A DNA stretch of 64,000 nt from DTPU01 sp963827855 (GTDB taxonomy: Bacteria > Planctomycetota > Phycisphaerae > Sedimentisphaerales > Anaerobacaceae), in contig CAWHBY010000004.1 in NCBI GenBank assembly GCA_963827855.1, forward strand, positions 496,001 to 560,000. Reading direction: 5' to 3'. The translations under genes and the position numbers were made by a program. Below are positions 9,287-18,619 of the stretch, piece after piece (position 1 is the first letter of the stretch; the number at the start of each line of letters is the position of its first letter). The notes under the pieces were generated by a model that worked only from the letters and a program-made list of their open reading frames with translations, made no database searches and was not told where the DNA came from.

Positions 9287-10252
9287 TCACCGAATCAGGT
9301 GGTGCAGGAAGCTTCGCCGCAGACCTGCGGGCCTGCCCTTCTCGGGGACGATGACCTGCAAGGCGGCGGGTTTGACGCTGATCTGGACCGGAAGCACTGG
9401 GCCGGGATCGCCATCCACCTCGCACACGGCCTTGGCAGTGCCTGCCTCCACCACCGCCTGCCTGCAGCGGCGGTGGACCACGTCCTTGCACTGGGTGTGA
9501 CGCTTGAGCAGGGTCATCAGGGAGTGCTTCAGCAGGTGGATCTGATGGCCGCATCTGAAGACGCACACGTCCAGCAGGCCATCCCCGTAGTCCGCGCCTT
9601 GGAGCAGGTGGAGCCCCAAGGCGTATCTGGAGATGTTGCCGACGAAGACCAGACCGCGGCCGTGGAAGATCTCCTCCCCATCCGCGTGCACGCGAAACGG
9701 CCAGTATCGGTAGCTCCAGAACGTCTGCCACAGGGGATCCAGGTAGTCGTAGTAGTCGATGTGTCCCCTGCGGCGTCTATGCACGCGGCCGACCACCTCG
9801 CCGTCGAATCCAAAGCCTGCGATGCAGGTGAAACACTGGCCGTTGATCACCCCCAGGTCGAGAGGCCGCGTGAATCCCCTTTCAAAGGTCTGGATCATAG
9901 GCTGGAGCTTGGCGTCGAGTCCCAGCTCGCTGGCGAGCAGATTCTCGGTGCCGCAGGGGAGGATCAGGAACGGCTTGCCCGATCCCGCCATCCCATCCGC
10001 TGCCTCGCGAACCGTCCCGTCGCCGCCGGCCACCACCACGGTGCCGCAGCGAGGGTCGAGGTCCGCCTGGTGGGCCAGCTCTCCCGCGTGGCCGAGCGAG
10101 GTCGTGAAGTCCAGCTTGACCTCATACTGGTGGTCGATGAGGTACCTGTGCAGGCCTCGCCACAGGAGTTTTCTGCCCCCGTACCCGGACTTCGGGTTGA
10201 CGATCATGGCAACGCTGCCGTGGGGGGGTGTCATTTGTTGTCTACCATTCAC
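9287..10252 (-). CDS. Diacylglycerol/lipid kinase (DAGK catalytic domain, YegS/BmrU-like)
   Basis: 321 residues with the DAGK catalytic signature: MIVNPKSGYGG near residue 16, the nucleotide-binding VVVAGGDGTVREAADG, LILPCGTENLLASELG, and the C-terminal lid region with GDGLLDVCVF. The family phosphorylates diacylglycerol, sphingoid bases or undecaprenol-like lipids using ATP; the substrate is not predictable here. ATG 10252 is used; ATG 10234 is an alternative. It lies downstream of the CYTH and leuS genes on the same strand, with a 51-nt gap to the CYTH stop. Confidence 0.88.
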   Translation of the reverse strand: MNGRQQMTPPHGSVAMIVNPKSGYGGRKLLWRGLHRYLIDHQYEVKLDFTTSLGHAGELAHQADLDPRCGTVVVAGGDGTVREAADGMAGSGKPFLILPCGTENLLASELGLDAKLQPMIQTFERGFTRPLDLGVINGQCFTCIAGFGFDGEVVGRVHRRRRGHIDYYDYLDPLWQTFWSYRYWPFRVHADGEEIFHGRGLVFVGNISRYALGLHLLQGADYGDGLLDVCVFRCGHQIHLLKHSLMTLLKRHTQCKDVVHRRCRQAVVEAGTAKAVCEVDGDPGPVLPVQISVKPAALQVIVPEKGRPAGLRRSFLHHLIR

Positions 10253-10303
10253 TATCGACTATTTGTCTCGTGACGGGCATCCTGGCTCGCCACTCGCCAC
10301 TCA

Positions 10304-10837
10304 TCACTTGCCACTGCCGCGCTGGGCGGCCAGCATGCTCGCATAGCCCCTCAGGACGTGCGGCAGGCCTTCCAGTGAGAGGCTCTTCTGCACCGCGACG
10401 ATCGCGAGGTCGTCCGGCCCCTCGATCTCGACAAAAGTCCCCAGCTCGGCTACATCGTCGAGTCCGACCAGGCATCCGCCCTGCTTCCAGGCCCGGCGGA
10501 TCTTCTCGACCACGATGACCTGACGATAGCCCAGGGCATCCAGGATCTGGGCCAAGGCGTCGCCATCCCCCACAGGCACCTCGATCTCTTGACGCTTTTT
10601 GAAGTCGTCCTTCTGCAGCGGTCCCTTGTACGTCAGCACGACGTCCTGGTGGTCACCTACCTGTTGGTAGCGCACGCGGAACCATCGGTCCGTCCCGGTC
10701 AAGGCCCGTAGGGGATCATCATAGTAGACGTCCCGCTGATGCTGCTCAGCCACGAATTCGGCCCCGCAACGGCGCAGCCGATCCTCCACCGGCGTCAGAG
10801 AATCGACCTTGAGTTTTGCCTCGATCTCAATACCCAT
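10304..10837 (-). CDS. CYTH domain protein (class IV adenylate cyclase / triphosphatase type)
   Basis: 177 residues beginning with the CYTH ExExK signature (IEIEAKLKV, residues 3-11), followed by YYDDP, RYQQ, LTYKGP, EIEVPV and EIEGP. These are the acidic and basic strands that line the triphosphate tunnel. CyaB-like members include adenylate cyclases, thiamine triphosphatases and tripolyphosphatases. Near CHAD, ppx and ppk genes, a triphosphate or short-chain polyphosphate hydrolase is the likelier role, but this is inference. The start is 12 nt after the leuS stop, so the two are probably co-transcribed. Confidence 0.85.
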   Translation of the reverse strand: MGIEIEAKLKVDSLTPVEDRLRRCGAEFVAEQHQRDVYYDDPLRALTGTDRWFRVRYQQVGDHQDVVLTYKGPLQKDDFKKRQEIEVPVGDGDALAQILDALGYRQVIVVEKIRRAWKQGGCLVGLDDVAELGTFVEIEGPDDLAIVAVQKSLSLEGLPHVLRGYASMLAAQRGSGK

Positions 10838-10849
10838 AGGACCCCTGTC

Positions 10850-13567
10850 CTACGCAATGATATTCACGAGCCGGCCCTTGGCAATGATGATCTTCTTGGG
10901 TGGGCGCCCGGCCAGGATCGCAGAGACCTTCTCACAGGCCACGGCCTTGCGCTGGATCGTCTCATCGTCCGCGTCCGCAGCCACCAGGATACGGTCCTTG
11001 AGCTTGCCGTTGACCTGCACGGCCATCTCCACCTCCTTCTCCTTGACGAGGCCGGGGTCAAACGCAGGCCAAGGCTCGTAGGCGAGCGTATCGCTGTGGT
11101 CCAGCCTCTGCCATAGCTCTTCGGCGATGTGCGGGGAAAAGGGCGCAAGGATCCGCACAAAGCCCTCGATGGCGGACTTCGATCGCACCGGCTGCCTGGC
11201 CATATGGTTGACGAAGATCATCATCTGGCTGATCGCCGTGTTGAAGGCCATGGCCTCGACGTCCTCGCCCACCTTCTTGATCGTCTGGTGCAGCAGCCGG
11301 AGCGTGGCCTCGTCCGCGGCACTGTCCTGCACGGCCTGTGACAACTGGCCGGTCTCTTCATCCACGATCATCCGCCAGGTCCTCTGCAGGAACCGGTGCA
11401 CGCCCTCCACGCCCTGCATGCTCCAGGCCTTGCTGGCCTCCAGCGGGCCCATGAACATCTCGTACAGCCGCATGGAGTCTGCGCCATATTCCCGCACCAC
11501 GTCGTCCGGATTGACCACGTTCTTGAGGGTCTTGCTCATCTTGGCGACGATCTGGCTGAGCTCCTGGCCGGTCTGCTTGTGGAAGAACTTGCTGTCCCTG
11601 GCCTCGACCTGGTCTGAGGCCACCTTGGAGCCTGCGGCGTCCTCATAGGCATAGGCCAGGATCATGCCCTGGTTGAAGAGCTTCTTGAAGGGCTCATCCG
11701 TGTTGACGTAACCCAGGTCAAAGAGCACCTTGTGCCAGAACCGCGAGTAGAGCAGGTGCAGGACCGCGTGCTCTGCGCCGCCCACGTACAGGTCCACGGG
11801 CATCCAGTAATGCTCCTTGGCGGGGTCCCAGGCCTTGTCCGGATTCCCGGGATCGATGTAGCGCAGATAGTACCAGCAACTGCCTGCCCACTGCGGCATG
11901 GTGTTGATCTCGCGCCTGCCCTTGCGGCCCGTCTTGGGGTCCGTGACATTCACCCAGGCCTGAGCATTGGACAGGGGCGACTGGCCTCCCTCGCCGGGCT
12001 GGTACTGGGTCAGCTCAGGCAGCTCCAGGGGCAGGTCGCTCTCGGCCACCAGCGTGACCTCGCCGTCTTCCCAGTGGATGATCGGGAAGGGCTCGCCCCA
12101 ATACCGCTGCCTGCTGAAGAGCCAGTCCCGCAGCTTGTAGTTGACGGTGCCACTGCCCAGGCCCCTGCTGCCGAGCCAGGCAATGGTCCTGCTGATCCCC
12201 TCCTGCTTGGCGAGGCCGTTGATGTCGAGTCCGCCTGCAGGATTGGCGGAGCGGATGTAGCGACCGTCCTCGGTCCAGCAGGCCTCGCCTGCCAGGACCC
12301 GGGCCTTGAGTGCCGCGTCGTCCGTATCCGGCTCCATGATGCAGATCACGGGAAGGCCGAACTTCCTGGCGAACTCGAAGTCCCGCGTGTCGTGGCTGGG
12401 CACTGCCATGATCGCGCCCGTGCCGTAGCCCGTGAGCACGTAGTCCGCAACCCACACGGGGATCTTCTGGCCATTGACCGGGTTGATCGCATACGACCCC
12501 GTGAACACGCCGGTCTTCTCCTTGGCCAGCTCCGTGCGGTCCATGTCCGATTTCAGCGATGCCGCGCGGAGATAGGCCTCCACTGCCGCCTTCTGCGAGG
12601 CGGTGGTCAGCGAGGGGACCAGCGGGTGCTCCGGCGCAAGGACCATGTACGTTGCGCCAAAGAGCGTATCGGGCCGCGTCGTGAACACGCGGATCTTTGA
12701 CTCTGGCTTCTGGACTATGGATTGAACTGAATCCGCAACGGCAAAGTCCACTTCCGCGCCTGTGCTCTTGCCGATCCAGTTCCGCTGCATCTCCTTGATG
12801 CCTTCGGGCCAGTCCACAGTGGCCAGGCCTTCGAGCAACCGCTCCGCGTACACGGGGATCCGGAGCAGCCACTGCTTCAGGAACCGCCGCTCGACTTCCT
12901 TGGAGCCGCACTTCTCGTGCGAGCCGTCGTTGAGCACCTCCTCATTGGCGCACACGATCCTGCACTGCTTGCACCACCAGACCTGGGCGTCCGCGTAGTA
13001 GGCCAGGCGCTTGCTGTCGCGATACTCACGCACCGCCGTGGCGCCCTTCGCCTGCACATCAGCCGGGATGGGAAGCTCCGCGATGGGCCTGCCCTTCTTC
13101 TGCTGGGCGTCATACCAGGTGTCGTAGATGCGAGAGAAGATCCACTGGGTCCACTTGTAGTAGCCGGGATCCGTCGTGTTCACCTCGCGGTCCCAGTCAT
13201 AGCTCATGCCCAGGGCCTGGATCTGCCTGCGGAAGGTCTCGCAGTTCTTGCGGGTCGTGACAGCCGGATGTGTCCCAGTCTGGATCGCATACTGCTCTGC
13301 AGGAAGGCCGAACGCATCCCATCCCATGGGATGCAGCACGTTGAACCCCTTCATCCTCTTGTATCGCGAGATGATGTCCGTGGCCGTATACCCTTCCGGA
13401 TGCCCCACGTGCAGCCCCTGGCCGCTCGGATACGGGAACATGTCCAGCACATAGTACTTCGGCTTGCTCCCGCCATCCGGAGACTTGAACGTCTTGTGCT
13501 CCAGCCAATACCGCTGCCACTTGGCCTCGATCTCAGTGAACTCGTACGTGCCCTGTCTTGGACCCAT
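10850..13567 (-). CDS. leuS: Leucyl-tRNA synthetase
   Basis: 905 residues. The class I HIGH-like motif appears as PYPSGQGLHVGHPEGY (HVGH at about residues 53-56). The editing domain has the TRPDTLFGATYMVLAPEH segment, and the KMSKS motif reads KMSKTLKNVV at about residue 675. A C-terminal anticodon-binding domain follows. It charges tRNA-Leu. The start at MGPRQGTYEF was chosen over an upstream in-frame ATG at 13612 because it matches the family N-terminus and has AAGGAG about 11 nt ahead. It heads a minus-strand group with the CYTH and lipid kinase genes. Confidence 0.97.
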   Translation of the reverse strand: MGPRQGTYEFTEIEAKWQRYWLEHKTFKSPDGGSKPKYYVLDMFPYPSGQGLHVGHPEGYTATDIISRYKRMKGFNVLHPMGWDAFGLPAEQYAIQTGTHPAVTTRKNCETFRRQIQALGMSYDWDREVNTTDPGYYKWTQWIFSRIYDTWYDAQQKKGRPIAELPIPADVQAKGATAVREYRDSKRLAYYADAQVWWCKQCRIVCANEEVLNDGSHEKCGSKEVERRFLKQWLLRIPVYAERLLEGLATVDWPEGIKEMQRNWIGKSTGAEVDFAVADSVQSIVQKPESKIRVFTTRPDTLFGATYMVLAPEHPLVPSLTTASQKAAVEAYLRAASLKSDMDRTELAKEKTGVFTGSYAINPVNGQKIPVWVADYVLTGYGTGAIMAVPSHDTRDFEFARKFGLPVICIMEPDTDDAALKARVLAGEACWTEDGRYIRSANPAGGLDINGLAKQEGISRTIAWLGSRGLGSGTVNYKLRDWLFSRQRYWGEPFPIIHWEDGEVTLVAESDLPLELPELTQYQPGEGGQSPLSNAQAWVNVTDPKTGRKGRREINTMPQWAGSCWYYLRYIDPGNPDKAWDPAKEHYWMPVDLYVGGAEHAVLHLLYSRFWHKVLFDLGYVNTDEPFKKLFNQGMILAYAYEDAAGSKVASDQVEARDSKFFHKQTGQELSQIVAKMSKTLKNVVNPDDVVREYGADSMRLYEMFMGPLEASKAWSMQGVEGVHRFLQRTWRMIVDEETGQLSQAVQDSAADEATLRLLHQTIKKVGEDVEAMAFNTAISQMMIFVNHMARQPVRSKSAIEGFVRILAPFSPHIAEELWQRLDHSDTLAYEPWPAFDPGLVKEKEVEMAVQVNGKLKDRILVAADADDETIQRKAVACEKVSAILAGRPPKKIIIAKGRLVNIIA

Positions 13568-13856
13568 CTTGCGTAAGCTCCTTGACCTAAGAATCCCATC
13601 ACCATACGGCAAACCCGAGTGGAAATCCAGAGCAAAACCCCAGCCCTTGTGGGCGGGTTAAATGGTGGATGGTTAAAAGGTTAAATCGGGATTGACCGAA
13701 CAGCCAGAATGGTGGGATTCGAATTGCGATTGTGCCTCGTTGGGGTAGAATGAGGGTGTAGTACGGCCGGACCATCACGTGAGGTCGTATGAGAGAACCA
13801 AGCGGGAACAAGTGCCAGCAGATGCCTCACGGGCTCGTCCGATATGGGAAACACCT
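13568..13856. other. Intergenic region at the left border of an accessory segment
   Basis: Noncoding gap between the divergent leuS and the DUF2130 fragment. It is AT-richer than the flanking genes. The only structure I can support is the plus-strand promoter candidate at 13724-13751. Confidence 0.4.
13724..13751 (+). promoter_or_regulatory. Sigma-70-like promoter candidate
   Basis: TTGCGA at 13724-13729 and TAGAAT at 13746-13751 with a 16-nt spacer. It would drive the DUF2130 fragment (ATG 13857) and the large gene that follows. Confidence 0.4.
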
Positions 13857-13955
13857 ATGACTGATCCAACCATCATCTGCCCGAACTGCAAGACCGAGAT
13901 CAAACTCACCGAGTCGCGCCCCGCTCGGCGTCAACCAGCGGAGGCAGTTGCCTGA
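13857..13955 (+). pseudogene. N-terminal remnant of a DUF2130-type protein
   Basis: A 32-codon ORF begins MTDPTIICPNCKTEIKLTES, which I recognise as the N-terminal zinc-ribbon start of DUF2130-family proteins (normally about 400 residues with a coiled coil and a C-terminal nuclease-like domain). After residue 20 it loses the expected continuation, reads low-complexity RPARRQPAEAVA, and stops at 13953. I infer that the rest of the gene was removed when the adjoining 3.8-kb accessory gene arrived. It marks the left boundary of the insertion. Confidence 0.6.
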
Positions 13956-13970
13956 GTGGAGAGCCATCGC

Positions 13971-16900
13971 ATGGAGCACACGCAAATCGTCAACAGCAGC
14001 GAATTGGAGAAGTACGCAAGTACCAGGGAGAGCGAAGCTGTCATCCCCGAGTTGGTTTGGATGCTTGTCAAGGAATCTGCTCCGGATCTTACCGTCTGCC
14101 GTATCCCATATGGGGATGCGATCAACCAACCCGGATATGACGGATTGGTGGAGACCGAGAACGGCTTTCGTCAGTTTGTCCCCCGAAAGAAGAGCTATTG
14201 GGAAATCGGCACGGGCAACAAGCCTCAGGATAAGGCGGCGAAGGACTTCAGGAAACGCAGCGGGCAGATGAGACCAGAGGAACTCGAAGAGGCCACATAT
14301 GTGATCGCCACACCTCATGGGTGGAACGAGCCTTCTCAGAGAAGGTGGGTTAGTAGACGCAAGGAATCAGGCTGGAAAGCTATAAAGATATTAGACGGCG
14401 TTCAGTTCGCCGATTGGCTTCGAGAATTCCCTGCTATCGGCCGGTGGCTAAGAACAAAAACGGGTCTAGCCAGATCCATCTCTGGCTTCACAACACCTGC
14501 TGAGCACTGGGAGAACCTTCAGGCATTTGTGCATACAGGGGATCCACCACTGCCGGCGAAGCTCTTCCTAGCCGGCAGAGATCAGGCTTGTTCGGAGTTA
14601 GGCAAGTTGTTTCGGGGCGAGGTTGACCAATTGGTATTGGCTACGGAGAGCCAACAAGATACAGAGGATTTTGTAGCTGCCTTCCTCGCCTCACTTGACG
14701 CCGAAGTTGGCCGTTCCTTCAGCAACAGGTGCCTCTTTGTGGAGAACGAAGACGCATGGCTTTCATTGACAGCGCCGCGGCCTCGTCATGTCTTGCTGGC
14801 CAGTCAACAACTCGATCTGGATCTTTCCGGTGAGCGTCTACATTCAGAAGCAAAGAAGAAAGGCCATGCGGTCATCTTCTCTCTCCCTGGTTCAATGGCA
14901 AGCGGAAGCGGGAACGCCATTCCTATTCGAAGTCCCTCAGCATCGGCTATCGAAACCATCTTGTGTGAGGTCGGGTACACACACGAACGAGCATCCGAAC
15001 TGGCAGGCGCCGGCGCAATGTCCTTGGCTACACTAAAGCGACATCTGCGAGGGCTCGGTGTACTGCCGCCCTACGCCACGTGGGACGAGGCCCAGGCATT
15101 GGCCCTGGCAGGTCTTCTTGGGAGATGGGTCGGTGAGAATCCCAGTGATAGAACGGCGGTGGAGACGTTGGTGGGAAAATCCTACGGGGAGTGGATCGAG
15201 ATCATACGCCCTGAGACGCTTCGCCCGGACACTCCCCTAAGTCAGCGGAATGAGAATTGGAGGATGGTCTCGCGAGGCGAAGCGTGGTCAGCCTTGGGAC
15301 CGAGGCTGTGTAATGAGGATCTGAATCGCTTCCACAAAACCGCGGTCAGAGTGCTTGGCGAACGTGACCCACAGTTTGACCTGACGCCAGAGGAGCGTTT
15401 TACAGCCAGCATACATGGGAAGGTTCTGCAGCACTCGACATCTCTCCGCAGGGGAATCGCCGAAACGTTGGCTCTGCTTGGGAGCAGATCCCGAGCTTTG
15501 TCTTCTTGCTCAGAGGGTAAGGCCGAAGCCATCGCTGCACTGACCATACGAGCATTGCTAACAGATGCCGATTGGATCGTCTGGGCTAGTTTGAACGACC
15601 GCCTTCCAATGCTGGCGGAGGCGGCACCTGATGATTTCATGAACGCCGTAGAAGCTGCTCTATCATCACCCACGGAGAGCCCATTTGTCAAGGTCTTTGC
15701 CCAGGAGGGTCCGGGGATCATGGGCAGGAACTACATGACGGGGCTTCTCTGGGCACTGGAAACGCTGGCTTGGCACCCTGACTACCTGGTGCGAGCAGCA
15801 ATGCTCCTGGGTGAACTGGCAGCTATTGATGCCGGCGGGCAATGGGGCAACCGTCCTGGCAATTCTCTGGCTAATATCTTTCTACCCTGGCATCCTCAAA
15901 CCTGTGCCACAACTGAGACCCGAAAGTCAGCCGTGAGATCTCTGCTTTGCGAGCAACCTGAAGTAGGGTGGAAGCTACTCATGGCCCTGTTGCCGAACTC
16001 CCATGGAGTCACTTCTGGCACACGGAGACCTTCATGGCGAGAGTTCATCCTCGCTGGTTGGTCAGGAGCTGTTGCAGAGGGGGAGTATTGGGAGCAATCC
16101 ATTGGCTACGCGGAGTTGGCGGTTGAAACGGCGGCAATGAACGTGTCCAAGCTCGCGGAACTCATTGACCACCTGCCAGACTTGCCAGAGCCAGCATGGT
16201 CGCGTGTGCTTGAACATCTAGGGTCAGATCGAGTTCTCGCATTGCCGGAGTCTTCTCGGCTACCACTCTGGGAGGCCATCGTGGATCTTGTCGCAACGCA
16301 TCGTAAGTTTGCTGATGCTCAATGGGCTATGGCGTCAAAGGCCATTGAGAAGATCGAGGCAGCGGCCGCAAAGATCGCCCCTAAGTCCCCTGATCTAGTC
16401 TATCGGCGCCTGTTCAGCGATCGTGAGCATGACCTGTTCGAGGAAAAGGGAAACTATGAAGAACAACGAAGACACCTCGATCTCAGGCGACAGGCAGCAA
16501 TGCGTGAGATCTTGGGTGCAATCGGGATGACAGGCGTAATACACTTCGCGCTGCAGGTGGCATCTGCCAGTAAGGCCGGTCACGCCCTTGCCTACGTGGC
16601 ATTGGAGTCAGACGACAGGACCCTGTTGCCTGCCTATCTGTGCACAGACGAGAAAGCTCTGTCTGCTTTCATCAGTGGGTTTATTTGGGCCAGGTTTCTT
16701 ATGAAGAGGTGGCCTTGGGTGAACGGCGTGATAGATCCCGCTTGGACTATTGAGCAAAAAGCCATCCTTCTCTCGCTCCTTCCGTTCGAAAAGGAGACTT
16801 GGCGACGGGCTGAGGAACTCTTGGACGATGCCGCATCCATGTACTGGAGGAAAGCCAATGTAAATCCCTGGTGGGCATCTCCGGAAGATCTGCCGGAAGC

Positions 16901-17768
16901 CGTGGAGAGACTCCTTAGTCATGGGCGACCCTGGGCAGCAGTTACGTCTTTGGATCGCCTTGTTCATGAGAGGCACACCTTTTCTACTGACTTGGCAGTC
17001 CGTGCCCTCAGGGATAGCCTAACGGTGAAGAAGCAGCCGGACGCCCTGGATCATCACGCTGTACTGGAACTGATCAAGTGGCTCCAGGAGAATCCCAACA
17101 GTGACACCGACTCGCTTTTCCAAGTCGAGGTTGCCTATCTTCCACTCTTGGATCACCAGTTCGGCGGAACACCGAAGACTCTCGAGTTCCGCCTAGCCTC
17201 TGACCCCGCCTTCTTCTGCGACGTGATCAGCCTGGTGTTCCGCTCAGACAGGGAGAAGGATGGAGATAGGCAGCCAACGGAACTCGATAGAAGTGCCGCA
17301 CGAAATGTCTACCAACTCCTCCACGCATGGAAGACTGTGCCAGGCGTCGGTAGGGATGGGTCCTTCGACGGCGACGCGTTTGTTAAGTGGCTCAGTGCGG
17401 CCAAACAACGGACTACCGACTCAGGGCACGTTAACGTCGCAATGAGCCAGATCGGCCATGTGCTTCCCTACTCGCCGCCTGACACAGACGGCCTTTGGAT
17501 CCACCATTCAGTCGCTGAAGCCCTCAATGCCAAGGACGCTACTGAAATGCGATCTGGATTCACTGCGGAGCTGTTTAACATGCGAGGTGTCTATGGTTTC
17601 ACCTCTGGAAGGGAGGAGCGGGAAATCGCGGTACGCTACAACGACATGGCCAATGCGCTTGAGCGAGCAGGCTATCCCCGATTCGCCACGGCCGTTCGTG
17701 GACTCGCTAAGGAATACGAACGAGAGGCAAATCGTGAGGCTCAGAGGGACCCATTCGACGATCTATGA
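13971..17768 (+). CDS. Large protein with nuclease-like N-terminus and helical-repeat C-terminus; candidate defence gene
   Basis: 1265 residues. The N-terminal ~150 residues (PGYDGLVETE, FVPRKKSYWEIGTGNKP, KAAKDFRKR, ATYVIATPHGWNE) resemble the PD-(D/E)XK-type nuclease domains that open many STAND/Avs-like antiphage proteins: Asp in YDG, Glu in WEIG. Next comes a region placed like a STAND NTPase (LAGRDQACSELGKLF), but where a GxxxxGK P-loop is expected it reads VLATESQQDTED, so ATP binding may be lost. The remaining ~900 residues look like alpha-helical repeats, ending near NMRGVYGFTSGREER. Base composition is more AT-rich than neighbouring genes, consistent with transfer. ATG 13971 is preferred to GTG 13956. 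It stands alone, without recognisable partners. Function is inferred. Confidence 0.6.
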   Translation: MEHTQIVNSSELEKYASTRESEAVIPELVWMLVKESAPDLTVCRIPYGDAINQPGYDGLVETENGFRQFVPRKKSYWEIGTGNKPQDKAAKDFRKRSGQMRPEELEEATYVIATPHGWNEPSQRRWVSRRKESGWKAIKILDGVQFADWLREFPAIGRWLRTKTGLARSISGFTTPAEHWENLQAFVHTGDPPLPAKLFLAGRDQACSELGKLFRGEVDQLVLATESQQDTEDFVAAFLASLDAEVGRSFSNRCLFVENEDAWLSLTAPRPRHVLLASQQLDLDLSGERLHSEAKKKGHAVIFSLPGSMASGSGNAIPIRSPSASAIETILCEVGYTHERASELAGAGAMSLATLKRHLRGLGVLPPYATWDEAQALALAGLLGRWVGENPSDRTAVETLVGKSYGEWIEIIRPETLRPDTPLSQRNENWRMVSRGEAWSALGPRLCNEDLNRFHKTAVRVLGERDPQFDLTPEERFTASIHGKVLQHSTSLRRGIAETLALLGSRSRALSSCSEGKAEAIAALTIRALLTDADWIVWASLNDRLPMLAEAAPDDFMNAVEAALSSPTESPFVKVFAQEGPGIMGRNYMTGLLWALETLAWHPDYLVRAAMLLGELAAIDAGGQWGNRPGNSLANIFLPWHPQTCATTETRKSAVRSLLCEQPEVGWKLLMALLPNSHGVTSGTRRPSWREFILAGWSGAVAEGEYWEQSIGYAELAVETAAMNVSKLAELIDHLPDLPEPAWSRVLEHLGSDRVLALPESSRLPLWEAIVDLVATHRKFADAQWAMASKAIEKIEAAAAKIAPKSPDLVYRRLFSDREHDLFEEKGNYEEQRRHLDLRRQAAMREILGAIGMTGVIHFALQVASASKAGHALAYVALESDDRTLLPAYLCTDEKALSAFISGFIWARFLMKRWPWVNGVIDPAWTIEQKAILLSLLPFEKETWRRAEELLDDAASMYWRKANVNPWWASPEDLPEAVERLLSHGRPWAAVTSLDRLVHERHTFSTDLAVRALRDSLTVKKQPDALDHHAVLELIKWLQENPNSDTDSLFQVEVAYLPLLDHQFGGTPKTLEFRLASDPAFFCDVISLVFRSDREKDGDRQPTELDRSAARNVYQLLHAWKTVPGVGRDGSFDGDAFVKWLSAAKQRTTDSGHVNVAMSQIGHVLPYSPPDTDGLWIHHSVAEALNAKDATEMRSGFTAELFNMRGVYGFTSGREEREIAVRYNDMANALERAGYPRFATAVRGLAKEYEREANREAQRDPFDDL

Positions 17769-18619
17769 ATCGTATCCAGGGCTTCGAGTGGGGGGTGTTT
17801 GGGGCAGAGCTTCATTGGTGACTGAGCCCATGAGCGAACCGCTCCGCGAGTGTGGTTCGATAGATCACTCAATGGCGTTCCCCGGTGCGCGGACCACTGG
17901 TCGAAATGGTAGTGTCACCGTGAGCGAATCACGCGAGCGTGAATGCGATGGCCAGGGGATAGCCCCGCCCACTTGACAGAGGTAGACAGCCCCACGCTGA
18001 AATGATGCGAGCACCCAACGGCCACTGCGGTGGATCAGTACGGCGAAACTACACAGGGTTGCTGTTCAGTGGGGCCAGGCATCCTGCGCCCGTCGGGGAG
18101 GGGCTTTCGCCGGCGATTCTGCCAGTGCGGCAGGCCGACTCAAGTGTACCTGTGGCCGCGATGAGGAACGGACCTCTGGTCCCGGGAACTCCGATCCGGC
18201 AGGCCCAGAACAGGATATTACCGACACTGTCGGGAATATCTAGCGTCAGAAAGCGATCAACGATGTCGATAGAATCTCGATGGCCTTCTGAGAAATCCGC
18301 AACATCGTTGCGGAAATCGAACAGAACGAGAGAGAGTGGGCTTCGAGGGTCACGGGCTTCGAGGGTCAGCCCTCAAAAGGCAAAAAGACATGACATGGCG
18401 AGCATGGGGGCATGGGCAACGGGGGTGGCTTGGCCTGTTCGACTGGTCCTGGTGAGCCGGTGAGGGATGGCGGAGGTGCTGGGCGTGAGTACAGGAGCGG
18501 CAGTGAGCAGCCAGCTTCGGCGGATCGAACAGGCCCTCAAGGATGAAGACACACTATGGCGTCAAAACTGCGGCTGCTACGCGGCCAGCCTGAGGACCAT
18601 ACTGTTCTTAGAGACTATC
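17769..18619. other. Noncoding gap after the accessory gene
   Basis: About 850 bp without a convincing gene. Short ORFs here lack family resemblance and good ribosome sites. A hairpin-forming stretch is visible around 17838-17865 (GAACCGCTCCGCGAGTGTGGTTC). An ORF from 18467 begins MAEVLGVSTGAAVSSQLRRIE, which looks like a helix-turn-helix tail, possibly the decayed C-terminus of a REP-associated transposase; I could not confirm this. The gap probably contains the right border of the insertion that carries the gene at 13971. Confidence 0.35.

Noticed and set aside
13953..13971. In-frame TGA between the DUF2130 fragment and the large gene, which might be a fourth Sec codon
   Set aside because: The two parts belong to different families, only a 4-bp stem lies nearby at the wrong distance, and GTG/ATG starts follow at once. 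Same frame is expected by chance in one of three cases.
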